DNA of 64,000 bases from Mesostigma viride (lineage: Eukaryota; Streptophyta; Mesostigmatophyceae; Mesostigmatales; Mesostigmataceae), in NCBI GenBank assembly GCA_009746045.1, contig RPFO01000123.1:361120-425119 (forward strand), written 5' to 3'. How positions within the stretch are numbered: position 1 is the first letter of the stretch; each line of letters opens with the position of its first letter. Below the pieces are notes generated by a model. That model did no database searches and was not told the DNA's origin. It worked only from the letters and a program-made list of their open reading frames with translations. A program made the translations under genes and the position numbers. Below are positions 52,895-63,110 of this stretch, one piece after another.

Positions 52895-54418
52895 AGCTCA
52901 TGTCCTCTCCCATTATGTGTCCCCAGGTCACACTGGGTCTGATTAAATCTGGGGAGGACTGGATCTCCAAGAAATGCGTGGAACCTGTCAATGACCTGCC
53001 TCCTGCACGACGTCTACTCAAGCTCAAGTTTGTCATCAAGATGAAGGAGGTGGACGGGGTCAAGGTACCACACGTCAGGCCAGTACTGAATGAGTTCAAG
53101 GGTACTGGTGAGTGCACCGCTGAGGAGTTGTATACCCCTGGCATGCTGCATGACACTTGGAGGCTGCTGCTGTGTGTATTTCTAGGCCTTCTCAACAAGG
53201 GCTTGGACTATGGCTCAGTGGTGGTAGACTTCAAGAGGGCATTTCTGGAGGGGGATGCAGATGTGGCACAGGAAAAGTGGGAGGGCAAGACGCCTTTCTA
53301 TGTCAGGGTGCCTGCTGTATGGAAAAGGGACATTCACACTGAGTTCCTTAAAATCCTCAAGGGCCTGGAGGGCCTGAGGTCAAGTCCAATAATCTGGAGG
53401 GAGACTCTCAACCGTTTCCTGAAGGAGCATTGCAACTTGAAGGTTCTCCTGTAGACCCCTGTCTGTTTCTGGGGCAATGGGAAGGCCTACCAGTGTATGC
53501 TTCGCTGCACGGGGATGACCTACATCTGATAGCTCCCACGTCGTGGCTTAAGGAGCTGATCTCCATCATTAAGTCCAAGTTTCCTCTGGGTAGGGAGCAA
53601 TGGCAGGTGGAGAATGAGCCTCTCCTGTTTGTGGGCATGGAGGCCACACTGGTGAAGAAGGGGGGGAGTGGCGTATGCTGCTGGTGGGGGGCAACGATTA
53701 TCAAGAGACCCTCATTAGCAAGCTTCCTCCAGTCATCACACAGGCACTGTGTCCCATGGTGAGGGGCATGGTTGCTTGGGTGGCAGGCATTTCCAGGCCA
53801 GACCTTATGGTCATAGCCAGGTTGCCTGATGACATGCTGACAGAGCTAGGGTCTGCCAAGGTGGCTGATCAGGTCAGGGCTTCGTCTGGCATTCTGTTGT
53901 CTGCAGTGGATTTATCACAACCCATTTGCATGGAGCTGTATGTGGATAGCTCAATGGACAGCAGGCAGGTCTCCAAGGTCAGGGGCAGGGCTGCAGGGCT
54001 CTTTGTGCTCAGACAGGAAGGCCTGGGGAGTTTGGTGAGCTGGTTCAGTCGCCTGCACAAACGGGTGGCTGTCAGTAGTGATGTGGCAGAATGCAGGGCT
54101 ATTTGTGAAGGCATTCACACAAGCCTTTATCTGAAGGAGTTGCTTCATCAGATGACTTCTAACACTCCTTGGCCACTTCAGGTTACCACTCTTCTAAAAA
54201 CAGACTCCATGGGGATGGTGCAGTTTGTGCACAGGCAGATGGCCAGAAGTAGGGACTTGGATTATCTCCTTCTTAAGGAATTGTCCTCCTTGGCCAATAT
54301 TGAGCATATCCCTGGGGTTGACAATCCTGCTGATGCTTTGACCAAGCTAGTGCAGAAGGCAGCAGTGCAATACAAGGTTCTTCAGTCTCTGATGGACCCA
54401 TCTCAGCAAGCTGTCTAA
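52891..54418 (+). pseudogene. Reverse transcriptase and RNase H of the copia-like element, two frame breaks
   Basis: Three frames: 52891-53454 (ARRLLKLKFVIKMKEVDG, EELYTPGM, VVDFKRAFLEG), about 53430-53675 (SPVDPCLFLGQWEG, ASLHGDDLHLIA) and about 53675-54418 (RNase H: MELYVDSSM, SWFSRLHKRVAVSSDVAECR, LLKTDSMGMVQF, NPADALTK). These correspond to the RVT_2 polymerase of Ty1/copia, whose YVDD box is HGDD here, and to the copia RNase H with its Asp-Glu-Asp-Asp residues. Each break is a -1 change near 53440 and 53675. About 950 bp of non-coding sequence follows before the 3' LTR. Confidence 0.85.
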
Positions 54419-55369
54419 GCTGGTGCCTGGTTATAGGGCATTGGAGAGCAGATTGTGTGGTAGTGTCAGCATTGTGACTGGCATAATACCTGTATTTTAG
54501 TCTGTACTAAGGCTCATGGACCATGGTACACTCACTCTGATTTTAATCAGGATACAGCCAGGTTTTGGCTGGGGTTCATGCTGTTGACTACACAAGGTTG
54601 ACAGGTCCATTACAGACCATGTATTCTATTTAAAAAGAAATGTATATTTGTACATACCTCTCACAATGGTCTGGGAACCTTTATTCTGGGGTTTATAGGG
54701 CGGGGTTCGATTCCCTGGTATTATGTTTCTACAAGCTGGCCTGCTCAGGTGTTTTACCTGTTCAGACTTCCCTAGTTCCCCAGGGCAGGATTTAATTGTT
54801 GCCTATGTGTTTCATTTTGTCATTTGTTTGCTGTGGCAATTTATCATCTGACAAGTAGACGGGCGCCATAAGACGGGCGCCAATACTAACCTGTTGAGAG
54901 TATGACGGGGAAACTATTGTAATACGTCTTACTTTGTCAAGTGGTATTTTAATTGTCATGGATTTATTGTGCTTATATTGAATATGTACTGGGTTTTATG
55001 GGATTAGTATCTGGGATTAATGTAACTCACCGCCAGAAGGTCATTGTACTGGAGGCTCTACCGAGGTGATGGGATTAATTCCTGGAGAAGACCTCATAGA
55101 ATTAACCTGTATGTATTTAATTTTGTGTGTTTCTAATATCTGGTGGTACTCTGTAATGCCACTTCCATAGGTTTTTATCCATTTCTCATGAAATGGTTTT
55201 CCCTGTGGCAGATCTGTTTCTTTTCCAGTTCCTTAAAAGAAAGGGCTGGGGGAATGGCAATGGCCATTAAAGACATCTGTTCAAGCTTCAAGCTGGAGTG
55301 AAGGACATTTCAAGCTACTTCAAGGGTCCCTGGCAGGGGATGTGATCCCTAAAGAAAAGAAGGGATTGG
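54419..55369 (+). other. 3' untranslated region of the copia-like element
   Basis: No ORF. It contains CAAGTAGACGGGCGCCATAA and a nearby GACGGGCGCCA copy (about 54855-54881), a B-box-like GGGTTCGATTCCCTGG (54703-54718) and, at its end, the purine-rich tract AAAGAAAAGAAGGGA next to the LTR. Confidence 0.6.
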
Positions 55370-55985
55370 AGTTAACGTAAAGGATTTACGTTAGATGGAT
55401 AGAGATTGTTACGCTCTTTCCAACGGCACCTTGAACGCCTCATTTGGTTAAGGAACGTAAAAGTTATGACGTTTCCTAGGCTGTGCCGACAGTACCCGGC
55501 GCGCCACTGTGGGCGCGTACGGACACAGGATGTACAAGTGTCACTTTGATAGTCCGCAGGACGTTGACAGGACTTGTACAGGACTTGATGGTCAATTGAT
55601 AGGTAGGCGTGCTGTAGCGCGCCAGGACCTATGAGACAATTGATGCTGAGTAGTGTACGGATAGGTCCACAGGACTAGCCGTATGGACAATTGATAGATC
55701 TGCGCGCCAAAGGCGTGCCAGAGTCCGTGTAATCAATTGATTGACAGTTCAGCTGTGACAGTACAGCTGAATACTTGGACGCGTCCCTAGCAAGCTATAT
55801 GTGTGACTTGGTCGCACCGGGACGCTAGCTCTTGCGTGCACGCTCTCTTGGTACAGCGACCCTGTCGTCTGTGCTACGTGCAGTCTTGGACGTGACGTGA
55901 TTTACGTCTGTGTTTGCTCATTATAATAAAGGCAACTTTCCTGCAAGAGCCATGGATTCCCTCGGGGTTAAACTCTCATTCAACT
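55370..55985 (+). repeat. 3' LTR of the copia-like element
   Basis: 616 bp; differs from the 5' LTR by a handful of substitutions and one-base indels. It ends CATTCAACT, next to target duplication AGGGC. Confidence 0.9.
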
Positions 55986-56249
55986 AGGGCAAAGCTCCAC
56001 ATCGTGGGCAAGCCTTGGTGCCGGGATGTGAAGCCTTGCCCCAATCCGCCGAAGGCATATAGGGTGTATTTGCAGGGGATTTTCAGGGCCAAGGACCTGA
56101 AGAGGCGTGGCCAAGCGGACCACATGGAGCTCGTGACCAAGCGGCAGGCCGGCAGCAACTCAACTGGGATGGCCTCGCGGAGGGCAGCGCCTCTGAGTGG
56201 CACGACGCCCAGGTTGGCTCTTCACAACAGCAAGCAGAACTGTAGATAG
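55986..56249 (+). pseudogene. BED-type zinc-finger gene, 3' part
   Basis: It continues the frame of 47878-48155 after the duplicated AGGGC: the remaining finger residues KLHIVGKPWC and VKPCPNPPKAYRVYLQ, then a basic tail (FRAKDLKRRGQADHMELVTK) to a TAG stop. The in-frame match across the element, codon by codon, is the evidence that the insertion split one gene. An LTR-initiated frame (from 55914) also reads through into this part, so a truncated fusion could be made from the 3' LTR. Confidence 0.7.
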
Positions 56250-56480
56250 ATAGGATTTTACATCTCATATGATGGTGCATGACATTGTATGTATGGCATG
56301 GTCAGGTGGCTGCCTGCATATGTGTTTATGGCATGGTGCATGACAGTGTATGGCCGGCATGGTGGTTGCCTGCTGCCATGATGCATGTCTCAAGAACTTA
56401 AGATAGATGGGATGTTACATCTCATCATGATGCATGTTCATGGCATGGGTGGTGATGCTACCTGCATTTGTTTATTGCCA
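56244..56480 (+). repeat. Tandem duplication, about 158-bp unit
   Basis: GATAGATAGGATTTTACATC (56244) and GATAGATGGGATGTTACATC (56402) start two diverged copies, each followed by GATGCATG/GGTGCATG and TTGCCTGC/GGCTGCCTGC words. The region is rich in GCATGG. Confidence 0.7.
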
Positions 56481-57540
56481 TGTTGGTTTTGGCCTTTTGG
56501 GCTTCTGGGCGGAGGAAGTGGACCTTCTTGCCGTATGACTTAGCAATAAATTAATGGTTGTCATAATTAAGGAATAAAGAATCACTTCAATTAGCATTAA
56601 TAAATTAATGTCATGGCATGCATGGCTGCCTGCAATTGTGTTTAAGTTGGATGGAGACTAGGAACGACGAACAACTGCTGAAGCTGAGAGCGAATGATGA
56701 TTGTATTATCAATAATACAATGAGAGAGCAATGGAAGCTGAGGGCTCAGAATGGAACGTCTGGGCAAACTCGGGTGCTGCGGCACTCCCCAGTGCTACGC
56801 CTATATGCCTATGGCGGTGCTACCTGCAGCACCTCACCAGTGGACAACTGTACACTGCAATGCCATGCGACCACGTCACTAGCATCAACTACACTCGGCC
56901 CGTCCAGAACCGGATAACCCGGGTCTGGCGGGTCGAGCTAGAGTCTAGGCACAGTCTGGCACTAACCGCACATCGGTCCACATGACACCTCAGTACCGTA
57001 CACCCTGCCGTACTGTACTGAGGTGTCCCGCTCAGCCGCGGTAGGCAATACGCGGCGCGCAGGCCGGAAATCCGTGTGTCAGCCTAAGCATCTCATCTAA
57101 CTCCCATTATGTTTTCCTTTCAGGTTGAAGGCTAGCGACTTCAAGCCTGACCCTGCCCAGCTAGGAGACTGACTCCAAGCTGACTGAGGTGCTGAGCAAC
57201 TGACACCCATACTGCAACATCTGGACTGAAAAAGATGGGCCCCAGAACTCGTGCAATACTTGTGATGGCATCACGTTTAGCTCAACATGCCCGGGGAGTT
57301 CCTCCTCCTCGCGAGCTCACAAGGGAGATAGCTATGCCTGTCTGCCTATCCAGGGAGTGCATCACCAGCCAAGAGAGCCATTGTAAAAATGCCAAGGTAA
57401 CCGTTTAAGAGGTTCCATGTTGTTCCATCATCATCGCCCACTCAGAGAAAAAAACTACCCAGCCAGGCTGGGTCCACTGAGCTCAGGTTACCTGCAACCT
57501 GAGGAGTGACAGTGGACAGGTTTATTGCACCCTGCACTGT
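56481..57540. other. Intergenic DNA, no gene seen
   Basis: Only short frames. It may include the 3' LTR or 3' UTR of the minus-strand element that ends at 58170, but no matching copy is available in the window to test this. Confidence 0.45.
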
Positions 57541-57544
57541 CCAT

Positions 57545-57755
57545 GTTGTACCTGCACAACATGTGAGGACCAGCCACCCCTGCCCTGCACAGAGGGGGCT
57601 GAAGTCCTAGTGACAGGTGACAGGACTATGACATCCTGGACCTGGCCACGTTGCACCTGCACAACGTGTGGGGACCAGCCACCCCTGCCCTGCACATGGT
57701 GGCTGAAGTCCTGGTGACAGGTGACAGGAATATTTCATCCTGCACCTGTGCTGAG
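57545..57755. repeat. Tandem duplication, 106-bp unit
   Basis: TTGTACCTGCACAACATGTG (57545) and TTGCACCTGCACAACGTGTG (57651) begin two units that share GACCAGCCACCCCTGCCCTG and TGGTGACAGGTGACAGG. It probably belongs to the 3' UTR of the neighbouring retroelement. Confidence 0.85.
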
Positions 57756-58169
57756 CACGTTGTACTAGACAACATGACAGCACCCATGCCTTTACTGCCA
57801 CTGAACAGTAAGGCCAGGTGGCCCAGGATATCCACAGTGAACTGGGGTCCTGGGTAACCACCTGTCAAGGGAGCTTTGACCCTCCACTTGAATGGGGGCA
57901 CCTGAGCCACTGAGCTCAAGGCCAATCCACCAAGGCATACGCCCTAGTGAAGAAAGGTGTGAGATACATCCCATGCCCACCTATGAAGGTGTGCATAACG
58001 AAATTCCATGGTGTTGAAAAAATCAAAACAGATTTTATTGGGCATAGGGCACGCAGATGTATGAAAAACAGACTCCAACCAACCCCCCTTGCTGGAAGCC
58101 ACAACCTACCCCTTGGACCTGCCCAAGGGGTACTGGGTGACCTAGGCGGCCCTGGTGAACAGGACCCTG

Positions 58170-60052
58170 CTAGGCGTCCCCCCTATGGGGCAGGGTTGCC
58201 TGCTTGCCATAGGGGTTCATCAAGTGGTACAACAGCTGGTATTGGTCAGCTGCCTGCTGAGGCACTTTAGTGAGTGCATCAGCAGCGTTGTGTTTGTCCT
58301 CCACGTGACGGGTGGACTCCCAGTAGGTGGACTCCTGTTTCAGGACCACCCAGTCAAGATCAGTGTGCACAGCATAGGGGTTAGCAAGGAAACTGAGGAC
58401 TGACTGACTGTCAGTGAGCAAGTGTGCCACCACCCCAGCATTGCTGCCTGCTTGCATCTGCAACCAAACCAGCACATGATTCAAGTACCTGGCATGAAGC
58501 ACTGCTGACACCACTGCCCTGCACTCAGCAGCATTGCTGCTGACAGCCTTGCGTCTATGCAACCGGCTGTACCATGAAATGAGAGACAAGGGTGCATCAT
58601 CATTCTGCACAAAATACAAGCCTGACTCCCTTGCCTGCAACTTGGTAATCTGCCTGGACTCCATGGAACTATCCATCATAGCTTGGATGTGAATGGTTTT
58701 GTGGAGATCCAAGGAGTGCAAGATAAGGGGAGGGCCTTCCTGGAGAGTTTTGGTGATGGCTTTGTGACCTACTTGCATCAAGACATCATCATCAACTCTG
58801 CTAACCACAGCCAGGTGAGGTGCACACGTTGAGCACAACCACCCCAGCTTGCCTCTAATGGTAGGACAGGCTCCAGGTTTGATTTTTGTTTGCAAAACCT
58901 CCAAGCAGCTGTGCATGTAATCATTGGGAGAGTATAGTGCACACACCCACTGGTTTTGATGCTGCTGGAGTTGTAACATTGTGCCACAAAATTTTATGGC
59001 AGTGGTGCCCAGCTCTACTTGCTTGCCAATCTCAAAATGCTGTGACACTTGTTGAATAAAATCATCCACAGCACGCCTTGGCCCAGCAATCAGCTGATCA
59101 TCCCCATGCCACACAAAGGTGAGAATGCCATGAGGGTGTGGGACCACAAAGAAGCAAGGGTCTATGTCATCATATCTAGCCCCTAACTTTTCAAACACAG
59201 CCTGAGCTGACATCCTGAAAATGCGAGGAGCTGATTGCAGCCCTTCAACACCTATGTTAGCTTTCAGGTACTGCTGAGGGATGTGTTTTGCCCAAACTCT
59301 GGGAGTGGAGACTACATACACCTGACCATGCCACACTTGTTGTGCTATCTCAGGTGAGCCTTTCAGGAAAGCCCTTTTAATGTCTGTAGCCTTACATACA
59401 TAGTCATCCCCATCATTGAGATGACCCACAAAGACAGACAGCAAGATTTTTAGGATGTTTGCTGAATGCCTGGCGTGTACAACTCTGCCTCTGTCAGATC
59501 AGTGGTGCCCTTGAACTCTGTCACACAAGGTCTAGCATGAAAGATGACTGACCCATCTGCTGCTGGCTTATGTTTACACACAAACTTCAGGCGCAAGTGC
59601 TTGCACCCTGCAGGCTTTTTGTCAATAGGTGTGACAGGTGGAGTATGAGAAGGACTAAGAGGATCTGGCACTACCCATTCTTCCCTGGCCTTGTTAAAGG
59701 CCTCCACCCATTTTAGGAATCCTATGTGTGTGCGACAGTCTTGCTCTATCTGTTCATAAGAAAGAGGAGACATTTTAGCCACATCATGCTTGCCCAATCC
59801 AAATGAGTTGGGATGAAGTTTTTGGTTGTGAACCAAGTCTGCCACACAGGGTTCTTGCCCTGGGGCATACTTGGGTGTAGCAAATTTTACAGAAGCAATG
59901 TTGGTGTTAAGAAGTTTTTCAAGAGAAATTTTGAAATGATTCAGATCAACACCACCCATGTCCTGGATGGATAGTCTATCACTGGAGATGAGGACACCAG
60001 GGTAACAGAGAAAAGGATCCCCCAACAAAGCATTCCCTTTATAACCTTCCAA
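58170..60052 (-). pseudogene. Reverse transcriptase and RNase H of the second copia-like element
   Basis: 60052-59450 holds the protease end, a linker and the RT start (LRLKFVCKHKPAADG, TEAELYTPG); 59444-58170 (-1 frame) holds ATDIKRAFLKG, FVWHGDDQLIAG (polymerase Asp pair near 59095), GKLGWLCSTCAPHLAVVSR and RNase H (AMMDSSMESRQ, SWYSRLHRRKAVSSNAAECR, HLLTDSQSV, NAADALTK). It corresponds to RVT_2 plus copia RNase H. The break near 59460 interrupts the RT between conserved blocks. Confidence 0.85.
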
Positions 60053-60290
60053 GACCTGAAAAGGAGTGGGATACCGAGTATAGTCAACATGACCTGACCT
60101 AATACCTTGAGGGATGACTGCCCTGAGAAATCAGCCACATGGTGCCAGGGTGAAGGTTCCAAAGGCATATGGGGCACAGCCAGGGCACTGATAATGCTGA
60201 CCTGGGCTTGTGTGTCCACTGCAACCATAAATGGGCTATTGTCATTCTGCCCAACCTTCCCCACCTTAGCTGATCCTGCAGCAGTTTGAG
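59941..60290 (-). CDS. Retropepsin-like domain of the second copia-like element, with frame break
   Basis: VAVDTQAQVSIISAL (about 60225-60183) matches DTGAQVSxI with Gln for Gly. SSLKVLGQVMLTIL follows; then the frame changes -1 near 60060 and continues as VLEGYKGNALLGDPFLCYPG, aligning with CVLEGYQGPALLGQNFLCQDG of the first element. So the domain spans the break. It lies between integrase and RT, as in the first element. Confidence 0.65.
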
Positions 60291-60599
60291 CTTTGGCTCT
60301 ATGAGCTGCTTGTAAAATGCGAACAGCGTCTGCTAGGCTGCGTTTGGAAGGTGCAGCTAGTGGCTGAGCTATGTTCACACTTGAAGAGGTGATAGGTTGC
60401 TGATCACCTGTTTTGCCAATGTGACCCTCTGCTGCAGGGGGCCAAGCCTGCAGTGACTGCCTGCAATCATCAAGGGTGACCTGGGTGTCACAGTGGGTGT
60501 GGCTCTCACACTCACCAGTGGGTGTTCCAAACAACCACTCACTGGGCAACGCTGGGATGCCAGGCAACTGTACAGGGCTGTCGGCCAACAGCTCTTCCT

Positions 60600-61560
60600 C
60601 CTCTGCCACGTCTGACACAGTTGGAAAATACAATTTCATCCTGTGAGGTGAACACCTGTGAATCTTTCCCGTGTCATTGTGTTTAACTAACACTGTCCTG
60701 CCAGTGGTGTTAAATTTTAGGATGGTGGCTGGCCCATGCCAGGTACCCACCTTGCCTAGTCCCGACTCCTTGTAGAATAGGACCTGATCCCCTTCTTTGA
60801 AGGTGGGACGTGGATGCTTTGCATCCTTGACAGCTAACCTGCTAGCTGTCTGTGCTCGCTGTGCGTTGTATAGGGCTAGTACCTCAGGTGGATAAATGCC
60901 TGCATGCAATCCATCTGGTGTAATGATCACCCCTTGTGGGGTTTTCATGAGTGGCCTCCTGTTGAGGACTTGGCACAACCTGGTGGACCACAGAGCTCTG
61001 TCAGCATATGACCCACTGTCAGCCAGCAGATTGCCATCTTCTTTGGCTACAAGGGTTTTAATGGACCTGATGGCCCTTTCAATAATGCCTTGCCTCTCAT
61101 GATCTTCTAGCCCAGCCAGATCAATAGCCTCACACCCTGGTTCATTGGCAAGACACGTGAACTGCTGATCCAGTAACAATGCCTCCACAGGGTAGTACCT
61201 GGCCTGAGCAATCAAGAGAGCCCTGAGCAACTGTGTCTTGTCCATTCCAGGTAATGGTTCAATGGTTGTGTACCTTGACCATGCATCTTTAAGTGCCAAG
61301 TAAGATTGTCCTTTGATATGAAAGACATCTCCTACCACCCTGCCCTTGCACTTAGGTGGGGTAGCTACATGCCACTTAGGGGGTTTGGGTGCATTGAACT
61401 GACAATGCTGGCAGTGGGATCTGACCACCTGGCATGCACGTCTGAGTGCTGCCCCCCCTATTGCTGCTGCCACCACCTCTGCACTCACTTCATGCCCATA
61501 AAGGAAATGCAACTGCAAAGCAAGCTCCTGAAAACTGATCTGAGCATCCTCTGCTGGGGA
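60600..61560 (-). CDS. Integrase of the second copia-like element
   Basis: Same reading frame as gag. HHCC finger: LHFLYGHEVS...RACQVVRSHCQHC (about 61510-61395). Catalytic residues: D in VVGDVFHIKG, D in ALLLDQQF, E in GIIERAIRSIK (about 61340-61065). The C-terminal module VLFYKESGLGKVGTWHGPAT, then HRCSPHRMKLYFP, is a GPY/F-like beta module, also present in the first element. As there, no protease motif precedes the finger. Confidence 0.82.
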
Positions 61561-61699
61561 CACTCTGCACACCTTGGGAACCATAGATGTGAAGGTTGGT
61601 TTAGAGACATAATCTTCTGAAACCAGCTGTAGCACCTTTCCAGAACTGCTCACTGCTCTGACAGTGGGGCATGCAGATGAAAGAGGTGAAGCAGGCACA

Positions 61700-61912
61700 C
61701 TCAAGCCAGCATGAGAGGGAGACTCACACTTCTTGCCGTAAGGAGGCCGCTTGCAGTCCTTGGGGTCACCGTGGGGCGGCCCGTGGCACTTGTGGCACAG
61801 GACGTCCAAATGCCCCAGCTCGTCCACGTTCTTGCGGCAGGTGGGCCGCAGGTGGTACTTCATGCCACAGCGGGTGCACCGCTGAGAAGACTTGTCCTCC
61901 TTGTCCTGCTTC

Positions 61913-61995
<83 letters not shown>

Positions 61996-63110
61996 GCTGT
62001 TGTTGTTGTTGTTGCTGGAGCTGCCCCCCTTGGAGGGAGACTGCCCCTTACCCTTGCCCTTGCCCCAGCCCCTGCCCTTGCCCTTGCCCTTGCCCTTGCC
62101 CTTGCCCTTAAACATTTGTCCCAGCAGGGACTTGACTTCTGCCATAGTGACAGGTCTCTTGCTCCTGTCTTCCCTCTCCCTATCCTCCTCCTCCCTCTCT
62201 TCCCCCCTGACCCTCTTTACAGAGGTGCCCATGGCCCCCTGGCTAAGGGGAGCCAAGGCCAGCTTGATATAATCCAATGCCTCCTTCATGTCCTCCCAGT
62301 ACTTTGCCATTCCTGTGGCAAGCATAGCGTAGGTGTTTTTGTCAAGTTTGAGTTTCTCAAGGAAAGAACGCAGCAAGAACTTGTGATCTAGCTGCTGGAC
62401 ATCAGGACGTGCTTTGATGGCTAGCTCATATTTCTTTGTCTCAGCCACATAGTCCACTGATGTGACCCTGTATTCCTCTACCCACCTGAATGCCCCATAT
62501 ATGTCCACAGATGAGGGGGTGGAGAGGAGGTCAGTTAGCTCCTTCATGAAAGCCTCCCAAACTGCCCTAGCCTGCGTGTCCTGCCACTTGGGATACCTAC
62601 GCTGGAAGACAAGAATGAGATTCTGAATCTGAGAGGAGGACTGATGGTAGAAATCCCCCTGCATGAGAGATCCAAACCAATTCTTGACATTCAGTTCCTC
62701 CCTAGCCAGCTGAAGAGAGAGAAGTGCATGATTCCCCTGCTCCCTAGTATACCCCTCAGGCAGCCCCCTGACATTAATCCTATCCACAGGACGGTTTTCA
62801 TTGTAAGTGGGCAACCTAGAGGGGGATGCAGGGGGAGAGGGAGAAGATGGTGTTGCTGCTGCAGCATTCACAGGAGAGACATGCTGAGAGGGAAGTGCTA
62901 CTTGAGTGAGCTGAGCAGGATGGGCAAACATGGGCTGTGTAGGAGGGTTAGACAACATAGGGGTGGGCTGGGTGGGGGTGTGAGTGTGTGTCACTTCCCG
63001 CCTCCTGCTGCGGGCCTCCTCCCAATCATGGAAGGTGGGAGAGAGGGACACTTCATCGTCAGTAGGGTTAGTAAGATCATGATGCAGCCAGGTAGGCAGC
63101 CACCTACCCG
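61700..63110 (-). CDS. gag of the second copia-like element
   Basis: N-terminal part of the long frame that runs from about 63225 to 59941. It has a gag core (NHALLSLQLAREELNVKNWF, FQRRYPKWQDTQARAVWEAF, YVAETKKYELAIKARPDV), a GKGKGKGKGKGRGWGKGKGK run, about 36-40 Asn encoded by the TTG/CAA microsatellite, and zinc-binding motifs CTRCGMKYHLRPTC (CX2CX4HX4C) and CHKCHGPPHGDPKDC. It would package the element RNA. The integrase follows in the same frame. Confidence 0.8.
61911..62019 (-). repeat. TTG/CAA microsatellite inside gag
   Basis: About 36 units with a few GCT/AGC interruptions near 61994 and 62012. On the minus strand it encodes poly-Asn in frame, and so does not break the ORF. Confidence 0.95.

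Larger units (their letters stand above)
48156..55985 (+). mobile_element. Copia-like LTR retrotransposon inserted in the BED-finger gene
   Basis: LTRs 48156-48768 and 55370-55985, with inverted ends AGTT...AACT in place of TG...CA. AGGGC at 48151-48155 and 55986-55990 is a 5-bp target duplication. The interior has, in order: an unknown ORF, a broken gag with a zinc knuckle, integrase, protease-like domain, reverse transcriptase and RNase H. A purine run (AAAGAAAAGAAGGGA) precedes the 3' LTR. The LTRs differ at roughly ten positions, so the insertion is fairly young, yet the coding part is split into several frames. No TGG-type primer site follows the 5' LTR; a different priming mode is possible. 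Integrase before RT and sequence similarity place it with Ty1/copia, but the protease position is unusual. Confidence 0.9.

Noticed and set aside
60050-60075. A spliceosomal intron acceptor (CCTTTTCAG|G) explaining the frame change in the second element
   Set aside because: No matching donor restores the alignment with the first element; a single-base shift does so directly.
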